A stretch of DNA of 64,000 bases from Pseudobutyrivibrio sp. UBA3626 (GCA_002373675.1 DFLF01000016.1:180131-244130); one strand, 5' to 3'; positions 26,246 through 35,019 are shown, numbered from the stretch's first letter. A program made the numbers and translations. Notes: generated by a model not told the origin, from the sequence alone.

Positions 26246-26425
26246 ATGTTGAGTAATGATGAAAGGAAAATTCAGAAATATTTAGAAGAAAATCCTTTAA
26301 TATTAGTGGCAAGTATTGGAACACCAAATTGGTTCTATAATTATGTATTACCACAATTTAAATTAGGTTCAGATTATGTTGCAGATTTTTTAATAGTGAC
26401 TGGAATTAAAAAAGGAAAGAAATAA
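26246..26425 (+). pseudogene. Truncated Shedu (DUF4263, SduA)-like gene
   Basis: The 59-codon frame from the ATG at 26246 reads as the start of a DUF4263/Shedu-type nuclease. KIQKYLEENPLILV is followed by VLPQFKLGSDYVADFLIV, the conserved ENPxLL....x.P.F.LG...ADF entry of the family. It then runs into unrelated sequence and stops at 26423-26425. Shedu nucleases normally exceed 300 residues with a C-terminal PD-(D/E)XK core, which is missing here. It is a 3' deletion remnant marking the right edge of the defence operon. Confidence 0.65.
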
Positions 26426-27213
26426 CGAGTATCTCTTATACAGAAATTCTACGAAAATACAGATCGCTTATAGTAAGCACAAAATTGTAAACGATTCATA
26501 GCCAGTATCGTCAAATAATCTGTAGGTGTGCGATAGTCATAGCAGATTAAGAAGTTTAACTAAGCATTTAAGAATTCTTGTCTAAAGAAATCTTGATTCC
26601 GGCGGGTTGGAAATTGATGTTCCGAATGCCGGAAAAAGACTTCTGCAAAGGTGAAGGGGCTTCAATTGGCTTCATTTGTCAAGACCTTGTCGCATAGGTG
26701 GTGGATTGATGATATCTGAGAGTACAATGCCAGACTAAGTGGTATGATTATAGGTTATGGTGTAGCGAGTATGGGATAAACGAGGCAACTTATTTATTGT
26801 AGACTTCGTACTGTGCGGGAGATTTGTTTTGAAAAAGGATTCAAAAATATTTTTTGAGATGAAAATGTCCTTTTGAGGTTTGAAAGGTTGTCCGAATTGA
26901 TAGATACTAAAATTTAAAAATATCCTTGACAAGGGGTACAATTCGGATTTTAAGTTCCAGATACTTGTTTTTTTAAGAAATGGCCGTATAATGTTTTTTA
27001 GAGGAAGAGATTTAGGTAGATTACATTATTTGCAAGCCACCCGGACACCTACAATGAACAAATTCCTCTCTGGTACTACTTTGGTACTAAAAGTTTCTCG
27101 AAAAGAAAATATAGGGTGGGAAAATGAAGAAAATTTAACAAATTCGCTTAATTTTTATTACGAAAACGATACATAAAGATATAGGACTTTGCGAGATGGA
27201 GTAAGAACGTAAT
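26426..27213. other. Gene-poor junction, about 0.8 kb
   Basis: No convincing coding region is seen on either strand; the short open frames here lack ribosome sites and family features. The stretch looks like fused debris. One patch at 27060-27120 contains a GGTACT direct repeat (GGTACTACTTTGGTACT) and could be the tail of a lost integrase gene or an old attachment site, but this is not supported by a recognisable protein. Confidence 0.5.
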
Positions 27214-27256
27214 AAGCCGTGAGCCCCTTCAAATAAAGGGTTTCACGGCTTTTACT
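27214..27256 (+). terminator. Rho-independent terminator in the junction
   Basis: AAGCCGTGA (27214-27222) pairs with TCACGGCTT (27243-27251), with an inner CCCTT/AAAGGG pairing and a T-rich tail. It presumably ended a gene that has since been lost. Confidence 0.75.
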
Positions 27257-27317
27257 TTACTCAAAGTACCGTTGCAGTACTGTCTGGTTAAAGCAACAAT
27301 GGTTATGACATAGCATC

Positions 27318-27385
27318 TTGACATTGCCAGAACATAGAAGTAATATAACGTATATACGGATGATATGCGAAAAGACGTATAAACG
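27318..27385 (+). promoter_or_regulatory. Promoter and palindromic operator of the XRE module
   Basis: Consensus -35 TTGACA (27318-27323), 17-bp spacer and -10 TAATAT (27341-27346) are followed by the perfect palindrome CGTATATACG (27349-27358) across the start site. A second copy with one mismatch, CGTATAAACG, is at 27376-27385. A 13-base version AACGTATATACGG recurs before the gene at 28140. A dimeric XRE repressor encoded at 27712 is the likely ligand. Confidence 0.8.
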
Positions 27386-27413
27386 CAGAAAGATAGAGAG
27401 GAGGGCAAAAGCT

Positions 27414-27722
27414 ATGTTGTATCCGGAGATTTCTTCTAGAAAATTGATAGAAAAATATAATTCAGATGATTTTATCAGAGCGTTAGTATTGCAAAGGCTT
27501 CATGATAATCCGGTCAGTTTATCTGATACGGAGGACGGATATCTACTTTCTATGGAAAGCGAAGTTTACGACTTCTTAAATCGAAATACATTGAAAGATT
27601 TTGGGATTACACTTGAGAAACTCACCTCTTATTTCTTTGAGTGGATAGCTGCTTGTCCGGAGGAGTTTAAGATATGGATAGAAGAAAGTGTAATGGAAAA
27701 GGGAGCAGAAAATGACAATTAG
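27414..27722 (+). CDS. Small protein co-expressed with XRE regulator
   Basis: This 102-aa protein starts at the ATG at 27414, behind GAGAGGAGG. The upstream in-frame ATG at 27318 is rejected because it lies in the -35 box. It is a soluble, acidic, mostly helical protein (LYPEISSRKLIEKYNSDDFI...) with no known motif. It overlaps the XRE gene by 11 bases, the usual layout of a toxin-antitoxin or repressor-partner pair. I do not recognise a toxin family. Confidence 0.65.
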   Translation: MLYPEISSRKLIEKYNSDDFIRALVLQRLHDNPVSLSDTEDGYLLSMESEVYDFLNRNTLKDFGITLEKLTSYFFEWIAACPEEFKIWIEESVMEKGAENDN

Positions 27723-28044
27723 TGAACGCATTTTTAAACTGATGGAAGAACGTGAAATTACCCAGATGGACTTTTCGAAAGCTACAGGAATAGCACAGAG
27801 TACTATTAGTGATTGGAAACGAAAGAAAACGAATCCGTCTGCTGATAAAATATTGATTATTTGCAATGTGTTAAAAGTGACTCCATATGAATTGTTGCAG
27901 GATACGATTCAATCTGTGGAGAAGTTGGATTATCGAGTGGTTACAAAAGGCACAAAGGAGTATGATCTTTTGATTGAAATGGAAAGTCTTAAGAAATCGC
28001 AAAAAGAAAGATTGTTTGGGTATATAGAGGCTTTAAAACAATAG
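27712..28044 (+). CDS. XRE-family transcriptional regulator
   Basis: This 110-aa protein has an N-terminal HTH_3 domain (residues about 5-60: MEEREITQMDFSKATGIAQSTISDWKRKKTNPSADK). The C-terminal helix (GTKEYDLLIEMESLKKSQKERLFGYI) could drive dimerisation. It overlaps the small gene upstream and is the probable binder of the CGTATATACG palindromes at 27349 and 28097. A hairpin at 28053-28079 follows it. A 33-bp stretch encoding LDYRVVTKG is repeated imperfectly at 31036-31068, a sign that a second copy once existed. Confidence 0.85.
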   Translation: MTISERIFKLMEEREITQMDFSKATGIAQSTISDWKRKKTNPSADKILIICNVLKVTPYELLQDTIQSVEKLDYRVVTKGTKEYDLLIEMESLKKSQKERLFGYIEALKQ

Positions 28045-28052
28045 TTTTGATG

Positions 28053-28079
28053 GCGGTGCTTTATTCATTAAGCATCGCT
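28053..28079 (+). other. Stem-loop after the XRE gene (weak terminator or attenuator)
   Basis: GCGGTGCT and AGCATCGC pair with one G-U over a 10-base loop, 9 bases after the XRE stop. No T-run follows, so termination would be partial. Confidence 0.45.
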
Positions 28080-28094
28080 TAGACATATGTTAAA

Positions 28095-28125
28095 AACGTA
28101 TATACGGTAAGATGTCGTAAAGACG
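28095..28125 (+). promoter_or_regulatory. Second copy of the XRE operator
   Basis: AACGTATATACGG (28095-28107) is identical over 13 bases to 27347-27359 and is followed by a weaker CGTAAAGACG at 28116-28125, about 15 bases before the 28140 start. It should place the 364-aa gene under the same repressor. Confidence 0.72.
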
Positions 28126-28139
28126 GCGAAGGAGACAAT

Positions 28140-29234
28140 ATGACAAGAGGTAGAGTCTATTTAAAGCCGAAGAAAGGCGAATGGATTGAAAGTACACAAT
28201 TATTATACGACATGGGCTTTGAGTTTCCTTATGGTAATGGATTAAAACTTATATCAGGATTCCTTAGAAAGCAACTTGAGAGTAAGAAAAAACTGGATAT
28301 ATTGTTGAAATCATTATTTCAAGTTTGGGATAAAGATGGATATATAGTAGGTAAAGATGACCAATTGTCTTTTTTACTAGGCTTCGATGATGTTCCTCAA
28401 ATAGATGGAGTAGTGGATGATTATTCTTATATTATGAATTGTTCATCTGATAAGGATAAAATATATGTAGCTGGGGAAGAATTCATTATTGATAAAAATG
28501 AAATGATTGTATTGTCCTTTTCTAGAGTGGTGATGAGAATACGCAAGCAGACAGGAAAAACAAATCTCCTTTTTAATGAAGATGAAGTGTCAATTTGTAC
28601 CGAAGCTTTAGATTTTTACAACAGAATTTTTATAGGACAATATGATAATATTGTTTCAAGGTTGAGTTGGAGATTGAACGATTCTACAACTTTACACGAC
28701 AAAAGATATGTTTGCGAGCACATTCTTTTAGCAATAAGAGGAATTATCATGAGGGATACGGATCTTGATAGATATGGGTTCAGTGCTAGCCTGGGGATTT
28801 GGAGTGACCATACAGATATTCGTGCAATTAACTCTTATGATATGCAGCAGGTTATGCGTTATAATTTGGCATATGCCAAACATCCGGAAGGAGGATATAC
28901 AGTAGATTTTAACAAACCGCTTATAAATGGTAATTTACCGGTGATCAAATGTAGCTGTGAAAATGCTAAAGAGGCCTTCGTGGAGACAGTTACATGTACA
29001 TCAAATCATTTGCAAATTTTGGATGATGCATTAATGATTTTTTATCATTTGCATAGCGTGAATATCAGAGAATTGTTTGAGTATTATACAGACGATGAAC
29101 TGGCATTGGAACTGGCTGGATTAATTGAAAAATTATTATCAGGAATTAAGCCGGATAGACAGTTTGTGGAAGAAATCAAAAAAATACGGAAAAAAGTAAT
29201 ATGCGCGGGAGGTGTTTTTAGTGAAGAAAAGTGA
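28140..29234 (+). CDS. Hypothetical accessory protein, 364 aa
   Basis: This is a soluble protein with no recognised domain. It starts MTRGRVYLKPKKGEW and carries a SFLLGFDDVPQIDG stretch at about residue 80; the C-terminal third is helical and charged (LFEYYTDDELALELAGLIEKLL). AAGGAG lies 6-10 bases before the ATG. The shared palindrome puts it under the XRE regulator, and its 3' end overlaps the RhuM-like gene by 14 bases, so it was built as part of one regulated module. A defence or toxin role is possible by context only. Confidence 0.6.
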   Translation: MTRGRVYLKPKKGEWIESTQLLYDMGFEFPYGNGLKLISGFLRKQLESKKKLDILLKSLFQVWDKDGYIVGKDDQLSFLLGFDDVPQIDGVVDDYSYIMNCSSDKDKIYVAGEEFIIDKNEMIVLSFSRVVMRIRKQTGKTNLLFNEDEVSICTEALDFYNRIFIGQYDNIVSRLSWRLNDSTTLHDKRYVCEHILLAIRGIIMRDTDLDRYGFSASLGIWSDHTDIRAINSYDMQQVMRYNLAYAKHPEGGYTVDFNKPLINGNLPVIKCSCENAKEAFVETVTCTSNHLQILDDALMIFYHLHSVNIRELFEYYTDDELALELAGLIEKLLSGIKPDRQFVEEIKKIRKKVICAGGVFSEEK

Positions 29235-29643
29235 GATTATACTATTTGAAACGAAAGACAAGGAAGTAACGTTGTCAGTCCCTATGGATGGAGATACAGT
29301 ATGGCTTTCGCAAGCACAGATGACCGAATTATTTAATGTGGATCGAACAGTAATTACGCGACATGTAAATAATATTTTTAAGGAGAAGGAATTGATTAGA
29401 GAAAGCAATGTGCAAAAAATGCACATTGCAAATGCGGATAGACCAGTCCAGTTTTACGCATTAGATGTCATCATATCCGTAGGATACCGCGTAAAATCAA
29501 AATGGGGCATCGAATTTCGTCAATGGACCAGTAAAATCTTAAAGCAGTATATGATTGATGGCTATGTAATAAATGATAAACGCTTACTTGCATTGCAACC
29601 ATCACCGAACTTCTTCTGTGTGAAAAGGGATATGCCTCAATAG
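29221..29643 (+). pseudogene. RhuM-family gene, truncated by frame breaks
   Basis: The GTG at 29221 has GGGAGGTG 7 bases upstream and is preferred over 29212. The first ~120 residues match the RhuM virulence/phage-associated family: VWLSQAQMTELFNVDRTVI, IFKEKEL and the YALDVIISVGYRVKS segment. RhuM proteins are normally over 300 aa. Here the frame ends at 29643, and coding-like scraps continue in other frames to 29830 (ELLLCEKGYASIEEIEANGV, then VNQFRTEVEEKTKDFVETT). The gene is a decayed or chimeric remnant. The function of RhuM is unsettled. Confidence 0.75.
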
Positions 29644-29816
29644 AGGAGATAGAAGCAAATGGTGTCACGCAGGTTATACAGATGAAATAGACGTTAATCA
29701 GTTCCGTACAGAGGTTGAAGAGAAGACAAAGGACTTTGTTGAAACGACTGTTTTCAAGGCTCTATTTGCTGTAGATACATCCATACGTTCCAGAAAGAAT
29801 CCTATAAGAACGGTGG

Positions 29817-29897
29817 AAAATAGTGAATAGGATAATGTAAAATAGTGAAAAAATAGTGTAATTTTAATGAAAAAAATCGGAGCTCTCATGATATAAT
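29817..29897 (+). promoter_or_regulatory. Promoter of the fic gene with phased AAAATAGTG repeats
   Basis: AAAATAGTG occurs at 29817, 29839 and 29850, spaced 22 and 11 bp (whole helical turns). An extended -10, TGATATAAT (29889-29897), and GGAGG at 29909-29913 precede the fic ATG. The repeats are a candidate operator. Confidence 0.6.
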
Positions 29898-29921
29898 ATA
29901 TGTATCAGGAGGGCGCTTTTT

Positions 29922-31022
29922 ATGATTAAAGCTACTTTGTCAAATGAGATATTAAAGTATATTACGGAGATTGATAAAAACAGGTATAAGGTTTCAGAGG
30001 TTTCGTTGCCTGTTGCTATAGCAAGTAAGTTACGAAAAAATTCAAAAAAGAAAAGATCCTATGCATCTACTAAAATTGAGGGGAATCCTTTATCAGAAAA
30101 GCAGGTGAATGAGGTTATCGATAGTGATGAGAGAAAGCATTATCTTAAACCGGAGCAGGAGGTGCGTAATTATTTCCTGGCATTGAATTATCTGGAAGAG
30201 AAGGTGGCTAAGAAAGAACAGTTTTCCAAGAAACTGATATTGGATGTACAGAAGTATGTTGAAAAGGGGGCTTCAAAAGAAAAAATAGGACTTCGAGGCC
30301 CCACGCCTCCAGGAGTATTATTTGCCGTATATGATTCTCAGACAGGGAATCCTGATTACATTCCACCAGAATATATTGATATACCGGATTTATTGGATGA
30401 ATTAGTAGAATATGTAAATACAACAGATGATCATCCACTTATAGTTGCTGCTGTAGTTCATTATCAGCTTGTAACCATTCATCCTTTTGAAGATGGAAAT
30501 GGACGAACAGCAAGGCTGCTTTCGGGATATATTTTAGATATTAATGGATATGGTTTTAACGGAATTGGCTCTTTAGAAGAGTATTTTGCATATGATATTG
30601 ATGAATACTATGAATCAATTCAGATGGGGCTTCCTGCATTGTATTATTCAGGATGGGATAATCCCCCTCATCCGGAGATTTGGATTAATTATTTCCTTAG
30701 AATGGTTCTGCTGTATTCAAATAAGGTATGTGAATTATCGGAGAGTTCAAATGGCGAAGAGTTGGAAGGAAGCCTTTCATATCTAAAAGGTAAAGAGAAA
30801 GAACTGCTATTACTTCTCATAAATAACTACAAAAGAGAGTTCACGCCTATCGAAGTCAGCAAGGAGCTTAAGGTTACAAATAAGACTGTAATCAATCGAC
30901 TTGCGACACTTGTAAAAAATGGATTTGTTGTTCCGAACATGGTTAAGGAGCGTATACGATCCTATGAACTTTCTGACTTTACAAAGCAGAATGAGAAGAA
31001 AATAAAAAAGCTTTTGAAGTGA
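29922..31022 (+). CDS. Fic-family protein (AMP transferase-like)
   Basis: This 366-aa protein has the complete Fic motif HPFEDGNGR (catalytic His187), preceded by the inhibitory-helix motif S-x-x-x-E-G (Ser49, Glu53, Gly54 in STKIEGN). Its activity is therefore self-restrained, a class II Fic. A C-terminal winged-helix region (TPIEVSKELKVTNKTVINRLATLVKNG) is present. Such proteins transfer AMP to target proteins, or remove it. The gene looks intact, unlike its decayed neighbour, and its promoter carries phased repeats. Targets are unknown. Confidence 0.9.
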   Translation: MIKATLSNEILKYITEIDKNRYKVSEVSLPVAIASKLRKNSKKKRSYASTKIEGNPLSEKQVNEVIDSDERKHYLKPEQEVRNYFLALNYLEEKVAKKEQFSKKLILDVQKYVEKGASKEKIGLRGPTPPGVLFAVYDSQTGNPDYIPPEYIDIPDLLDELVEYVNTTDDHPLIVAAVVHYQLVTIHPFEDGNGRTARLLSGYILDINGYGFNGIGSLEEYFAYDIDEYYESIQMGLPALYYSGWDNPPHPEIWINYFLRMVLLYSNKVCELSESSNGEELEGSLSYLKGKEKELLLLLINNYKREFTPIEVSKELKVTNKTVINRLATLVKNGFVVPNMVKERIRSYELSDFTKQNEKKIKKLLK

Positions 31023-31035
31023 GGCGGGAGCCTGA

Positions 31036-31068
31036 TGAGGAGCTGGATTATCGGGTGGTTACAAAAGG
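31036..31068 (+). repeat. 33-bp relic of the XRE gene's 3' part
   Basis: This stretch matches 27918-27950 within the XRE gene at 29 of 33 positions and would encode ELDYRVVTKG followed by a stop. It is best read as the tail of a second, lost XRE-gene copy. It lies between fic and the core methyltransferase and probably marks the right boundary of the accessory island. Confidence 0.65.
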
Positions 31069-31076
31069 ATAAAATC

Positions 31077-31874
31077 ATGAAAACACGTGACAAACGGATA
31101 GACTCAGGGAAGGCTTTTGACTGGGGGAGAACTTCGAAGGAATATGCCAAGTACCGTGATATTTATCCGGAAGAATTTTATAAGAAAATAATAGGAAGAG
31201 GCCTGTGCATAGAGGGACAGAGAGTTCTTGATGTTGGAACGGGTACAGGAGTACTTGCGCGTAATATGTATAAGTACGGGGCGCAGTGGACAGGAACGGA
31301 TATTTCACCGGAACAGATAGAACAGGCGAAGAAATTGGCTGATGCTTCTGATATGAAGATAGACTTTCAGACTGTTTCGGCAGAACAACTGGATTTTCCG
31401 GCTAAGACCTTTGATGTCATTACAGCCTGTCAGTGTTTTTGGTATTTCGATTATGATAAGGTTATGCCGAAGATTGCAGAACTTTTGAAGTCAGGTGGGA
31501 AACTGCTTATTCTTTATATGGCGTGGCTGCCGGATGAAGACAGAATTGCCGGTGCAAGTGAAGAATTAGTTCTTAAGTACAGTCCGAAGTGGTCAGGTGC
31601 CGGCGAGACAAGGCAGCCCATTGTGATTCCTGATATTGCTTATGAATATTTTGAGTTGGAAGACCATGAGGAATATGACCTTATGGTGCCCTTTACTAGG
31701 GAATCCTGGCATGGAAGAATGAGAGCCTGCAGAGGTGTGGGGGCTTCGCTTTCAGAGGAAGAATTGAATAAGTGGGATAGAGAACACAGGTTGCTGCTTA
31801 ACAAAGTTGCGCCGGAGAAGTTTGAGGTTTTACATTATGCGGCGCTTGCGATTCTTAGAAAGCCGTTTTCCTAG
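31077..31874 (+). CDS. Class I SAM-dependent methyltransferase
   Basis: This 265-aa protein has motif I VLDVGTGTGVLARN, the acidic TDISPEQ end of beta-2, and FDVITACQCFWYF at motif IV (Methyltransf_11 fold). Upstream in-frame codons to 31035 derive from the XRE relic, so the ATG at 31077 is chosen. The substrate is not evident; small-molecule methylation is likely. It is the first gene right of the island and shows host-like composition. Confidence 0.8.
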   Translation: MKTRDKRIDSGKAFDWGRTSKEYAKYRDIYPEEFYKKIIGRGLCIEGQRVLDVGTGTGVLARNMYKYGAQWTGTDISPEQIEQAKKLADASDMKIDFQTVSAEQLDFPAKTFDVITACQCFWYFDYDKVMPKIAELLKSGGKLLILYMAWLPDEDRIAGASEELVLKYSPKWSGAGETRQPIVIPDIAYEYFELEDHEEYDLMVPFTRESWHGRMRACRGVGASLSEEELNKWDREHRLLLNKVAPEKFEVLHYAALAILRKPFS

Positions 31875-32015
31875 ATAACATTTCAAAATATTGTTGTTGC
31901 TGTCTGATATCGTAATCGGTGTTTCGTTCTATACTAGAACCAAGTCGTGTTGAGAAAGCAAAAAAATGTTATAATAGTATCAATATTTTTTATGAATATC
32001 AAGGAGATAATAATT

Positions 32016-33488
32016 ATGGCGTGTAATGAGACTTTAATGCAATATTTTGAGTGGTATCTTAGCAATGATGGAATATGGTGGAAGAGGTGCATGGCTAAAG
32101 CCAAACCTCTAGCAGATGCAGGAGTTACTTGTGTATGGCTTCCACCAGCTTATAAGGGAACATCCCAGGATGATGTTGGATATGGCGTATACGATATGTA
32201 TGATCTAGGAGAATTCGACCAGAAAGGTACTGTAAGAACTAAGTATGGAACAAAAGAAGAATACATAAAGGCGATAAAAACTTTTCACAAAGAAGGGGTG
32301 AAAGTCTACGCGGATATTGTTCTAAATCACCGCCTTGGTGCTGATGAAACTGAAGATGTTATGGCATATACAGTAGCACAAAATGACAGAAATCAGGTGA
32401 CTGGTGGTGAGAGACAGATTAAGGTGTGGTCTAAATTCACATTTCCTGGAAGAAAAGGAAAGTACAGTAAATTCATATGGGATCATAATTGTTTTACTGG
32501 TACTGATTGGGATGAAAATACAAAGGAAAAAGGCCAGTTATATTGTTTTTCGGGCAAGAAATGGGAACAGCAAACTGATATAGAAAATGGTAATTATGAT
32601 TACCTTATGGGTTGTGATGTTGATATGGATAATCCGGAAGTTGTAGATGAGATATTTAACTGGCTTTCATGGTATATAGATGAAACTGGCATAGACGGAG
32701 TAAGGCTTGATGCAGTTAAGCATATCAAATTCGATTTCTATAGAGATATGATTAAGAGAATTAGAACTGCCAAGAAAATACCTTTACCTGCTGTTGGAGA
32801 ATACTGGAGTGGCGATATTGGAAGGCTTCAATACTATCTTGATACAGTTGAGAATCAGATGTCGTTATTTGATGTTACGCTTCATTACAATTTCTACAAT
32901 GCTTCGGTGCAAGGGGCAGGATTTGATATGAAAATGATATTCGATAACGCCCTTGTTCAGTACAGGCCAGATAACGCAGTTACATTTGTAGATAATCATG
33001 ACACACAATATGGTCAAAGTCTTGAATCCTTTATACAGGACTGGTTTAAACCACTTGCGTATGCAATAATTCTTCTTAGAGAGGCTGGAATGCCTTGTAT
33101 TTTCTATTCCGATTTTTACGGCAATCCAGGACGTGATAGACCGGCAGTTCCTAATCTGGAGAGGTTAATTAGAATTAGAAAGTCTTATGCTTATGGAGAG
33201 CAGAAAGATTACTTTGATGATTTTCATATAGTTGGCTGGATAAGGGGCGGTGATAAGGAGCATCCTGATTCTGGTCTTGCGGTTCTTATGAGTAACGCTG
33301 AAGGCGGAGGGAAGGATATGTATGTTGGAAAGCAGTTTGCTGGAGAACTATTCTATGATGCCATGGGAGAATGCACTGAACCTGTTCAGGTAAGGGAAGA
33401 TGGTAATTGCACATTTTACACAGATTCAGGCAAGGTGTCGGTATGGTTGAGAAAAGGTGCTTTTGAAGATATAGAGATTAATGGATAA
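32016..33488 (+). CDS. Cytoplasmic alpha-amylase (GH13, subfamily 5 type)
   Basis: This 490-aa enzyme has no signal peptide. The catalytic triad is visible: nucleophile Asp232 (GVRLDAVKHI), acid/base Glu262 (GEYWSGD) and Asp329 (FVDNHDTQ), with the region I motif ADIVLNH. The start MACNETLMQYFEWYL is typical of liquefying-type amylases. The ATG at 32016 is chosen for its AAGGAGAT site; upstream in-frame codons to 31947 lack one. It degrades internal alpha-1,4-glucans such as glycogen or imported maltodextrins. It stands alone. Confidence 0.93.
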   Translation: MACNETLMQYFEWYLSNDGIWWKRCMAKAKPLADAGVTCVWLPPAYKGTSQDDVGYGVYDMYDLGEFDQKGTVRTKYGTKEEYIKAIKTFHKEGVKVYADIVLNHRLGADETEDVMAYTVAQNDRNQVTGGERQIKVWSKFTFPGRKGKYSKFIWDHNCFTGTDWDENTKEKGQLYCFSGKKWEQQTDIENGNYDYLMGCDVDMDNPEVVDEIFNWLSWYIDETGIDGVRLDAVKHIKFDFYRDMIKRIRTAKKIPLPAVGEYWSGDIGRLQYYLDTVENQMSLFDVTLHYNFYNASVQGAGFDMKMIFDNALVQYRPDNAVTFVDNHDTQYGQSLESFIQDWFKPLAYAIILLREAGMPCIFYSDFYGNPGRDRPAVPNLERLIRIRKSYAYGEQKDYFDDFHIVGWIRGGDKEHPDSGLAVLMSNAEGGGKDMYVGKQFAGELFYDAMGECTEPVQVREDGNCTFYTDSGKVSVWLRKGAFEDIEING

Positions 33489-33522
33489 AGAGGGTGCAGT
33501 TACAGAATAATAGGGGGGTATT

Positions 33523-34908
33523 ATGTCAATAGTTGGTGCATTTATAGTTCCTCATCCACCAATGATTGTTCCTGAAATTGGAAAAGGAAGCGAAAGGCAG
33601 GTGGAGAGAACAATTAAGTCATATGAGAGTGTGGCTGATAAAATATGTGAGCTTAAGCCTGATACGATTATTATATCAAGCCCGCATTCTGTGATGTATT
33701 CTGATTATTTTCACATCTCATCGGGAAGAGGTGCAAGAGGTTCTTTTGTAAGTTTTGGTGCAGGAAATGTGAAGACTTATGTTGACTATGATGTAGAATT
33801 GGTTGAACATATAGCATATCTTGCAGATAAGACTTATTTCCCGGCTGGATTTATGGGAGAGAAGGATCCTTTATTGGATCATGGAACCATGGTTCCTCTT
33901 TATTATATCACTAAAAAATATAGGGATTTTAAACTTGTCAGAACCGGTCTATCAGGACTTGATTTATACACTCATTATGAATATGGTATGTTGATTAAGA
34001 AAGCTGTAGAGGAACTTGACAGGAGAGTAGTATACGTGGCCAGTGGTGATTTGTCTCATAAATTACAGGATTATGGGCCATATGGTTTTGCACCGGAAGG
34101 TCCTATATATGATGAGCGATTAATGGATGTGTGTGCAAGGGCAAGTTTTGGTGAACTTCTAGACTTTGATGAGAATTTATTAGAGAAGTCCTCTGAGTGT
34201 GGCCATCGTTCGTTTGTAATAATGGCAGGGGCTCTTGATGGAATAGAGGTTGTAACAAAGGTGTATTCTCACGAAGACATAACAGGCGTTGGATATGGTG
34301 TATGCTCTTTTATTCCATATGGCGTGAGTGAGAGGCGAAGGTTTCTTGATATAAAGCTTAGAGAAAAAGAGGATATGCTTATGGAGAAAAGGGAACAGTC
34401 TGACGAGTATGTCAGGCTTGCACGAGAGTCGCTAGAATACTATGTAAGAAATGGAGAAGAGATGGAAGTCCCTGAATGGGTTCCCCTCGATACTCTTACT
34501 ACGAAGGCAGGGGCATTTGTATCTGTCCATAAAATGGGACAGCTCCGGGGTTGTATTGGAACTATTCTTCCCACAAGAGGCAATCTGGCAGAGGAGATAA
34601 TATCTAATGCAATTAGTGCTGCAACGAAAGATCATCGGTTTTCTCCCATTACAGAAGATGAATTGAAGTGGCTTGATATTAATGTAGATGTATTAAGCGA
34701 GCCTGAGGCTATATCTTCTATAGAGGAATTAGATGTGAAGAAATATGGAGTTATAGTTGAAAGTGGATATAAGAGAGGACTTCTTCTTCCTGATTTAGAA
34801 GGAGTAGACACAGTAGAGGAACAGGTGAGTATTGCAATGAGAAAAGGTGGAATAAGGCCGGAAGATAATATACAACTATACAGGTTTGAAGTTGTAAGAC
34901 ATATATAG
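33523..34908 (+). CDS. MEMO/extradiol dioxygenase-like + AMMECR1 fusion (AmmeMemoRadiSam system)
   Basis: This 461-aa protein has an N-terminal class III extradiol dioxygenase/MEMO-like domain (about residues 1-265: AFIVPHPPMIVPEIG, DTIIISSPHS, LLDHGTMVPL, SGDLSHK). It is fused to a C-terminal AMMECR1 domain (about 290-461: GAFVSVHKMGQLRGCIGTI, TKDHRFSPI). These are the A and B parts of the AmmeMemoRadiSam system, whose third part is a radical SAM protein. That partner is not adjacent; pyruvate kinase follows. The system's function is unknown. GGGGGG precedes the ATG. Confidence 0.9.
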   Translation: MSIVGAFIVPHPPMIVPEIGKGSERQVERTIKSYESVADKICELKPDTIIISSPHSVMYSDYFHISSGRGARGSFVSFGAGNVKTYVDYDVELVEHIAYLADKTYFPAGFMGEKDPLLDHGTMVPLYYITKKYRDFKLVRTGLSGLDLYTHYEYGMLIKKAVEELDRRVVYVASGDLSHKLQDYGPYGFAPEGPIYDERLMDVCARASFGELLDFDENLLEKSSECGHRSFVIMAGALDGIEVVTKVYSHEDITGVGYGVCSFIPYGVSERRRFLDIKLREKEDMLMEKREQSDEYVRLARESLEYYVRNGEEMEVPEWVPLDTLTTKAGAFVSVHKMGQLRGCIGTILPTRGNLAEEIISNAISAATKDHRFSPITEDELKWLDINVDVLSEPEAISSIEELDVKKYGVIVESGYKRGLLLPDLEGVDTVEEQVSIAMRKGGIRPEDNIQLYRFEVVRHI

Positions 34909-35019
34909 AATAGTCCGCTAAAAATGGTTTTTACTGTGTGTGGTAAAGCGATTCTCGTTTTGAACAGGCAAGATGATTATGTTATTATTATTCCATGAGA
35001 ATTATAGGAGGAAAGTGTA

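Noticed and set aside
26991..27176. Small plus-strand frame of 61 codons in the gene-poor junction
   Set aside because: No ribosome site, no family, low-complexity C-terminal end; treated as debris.
26426..27213. Insertion sequence in the junction
   Set aside because: No terminal inverted repeats, transposase motif or flanking target duplication could be identified.
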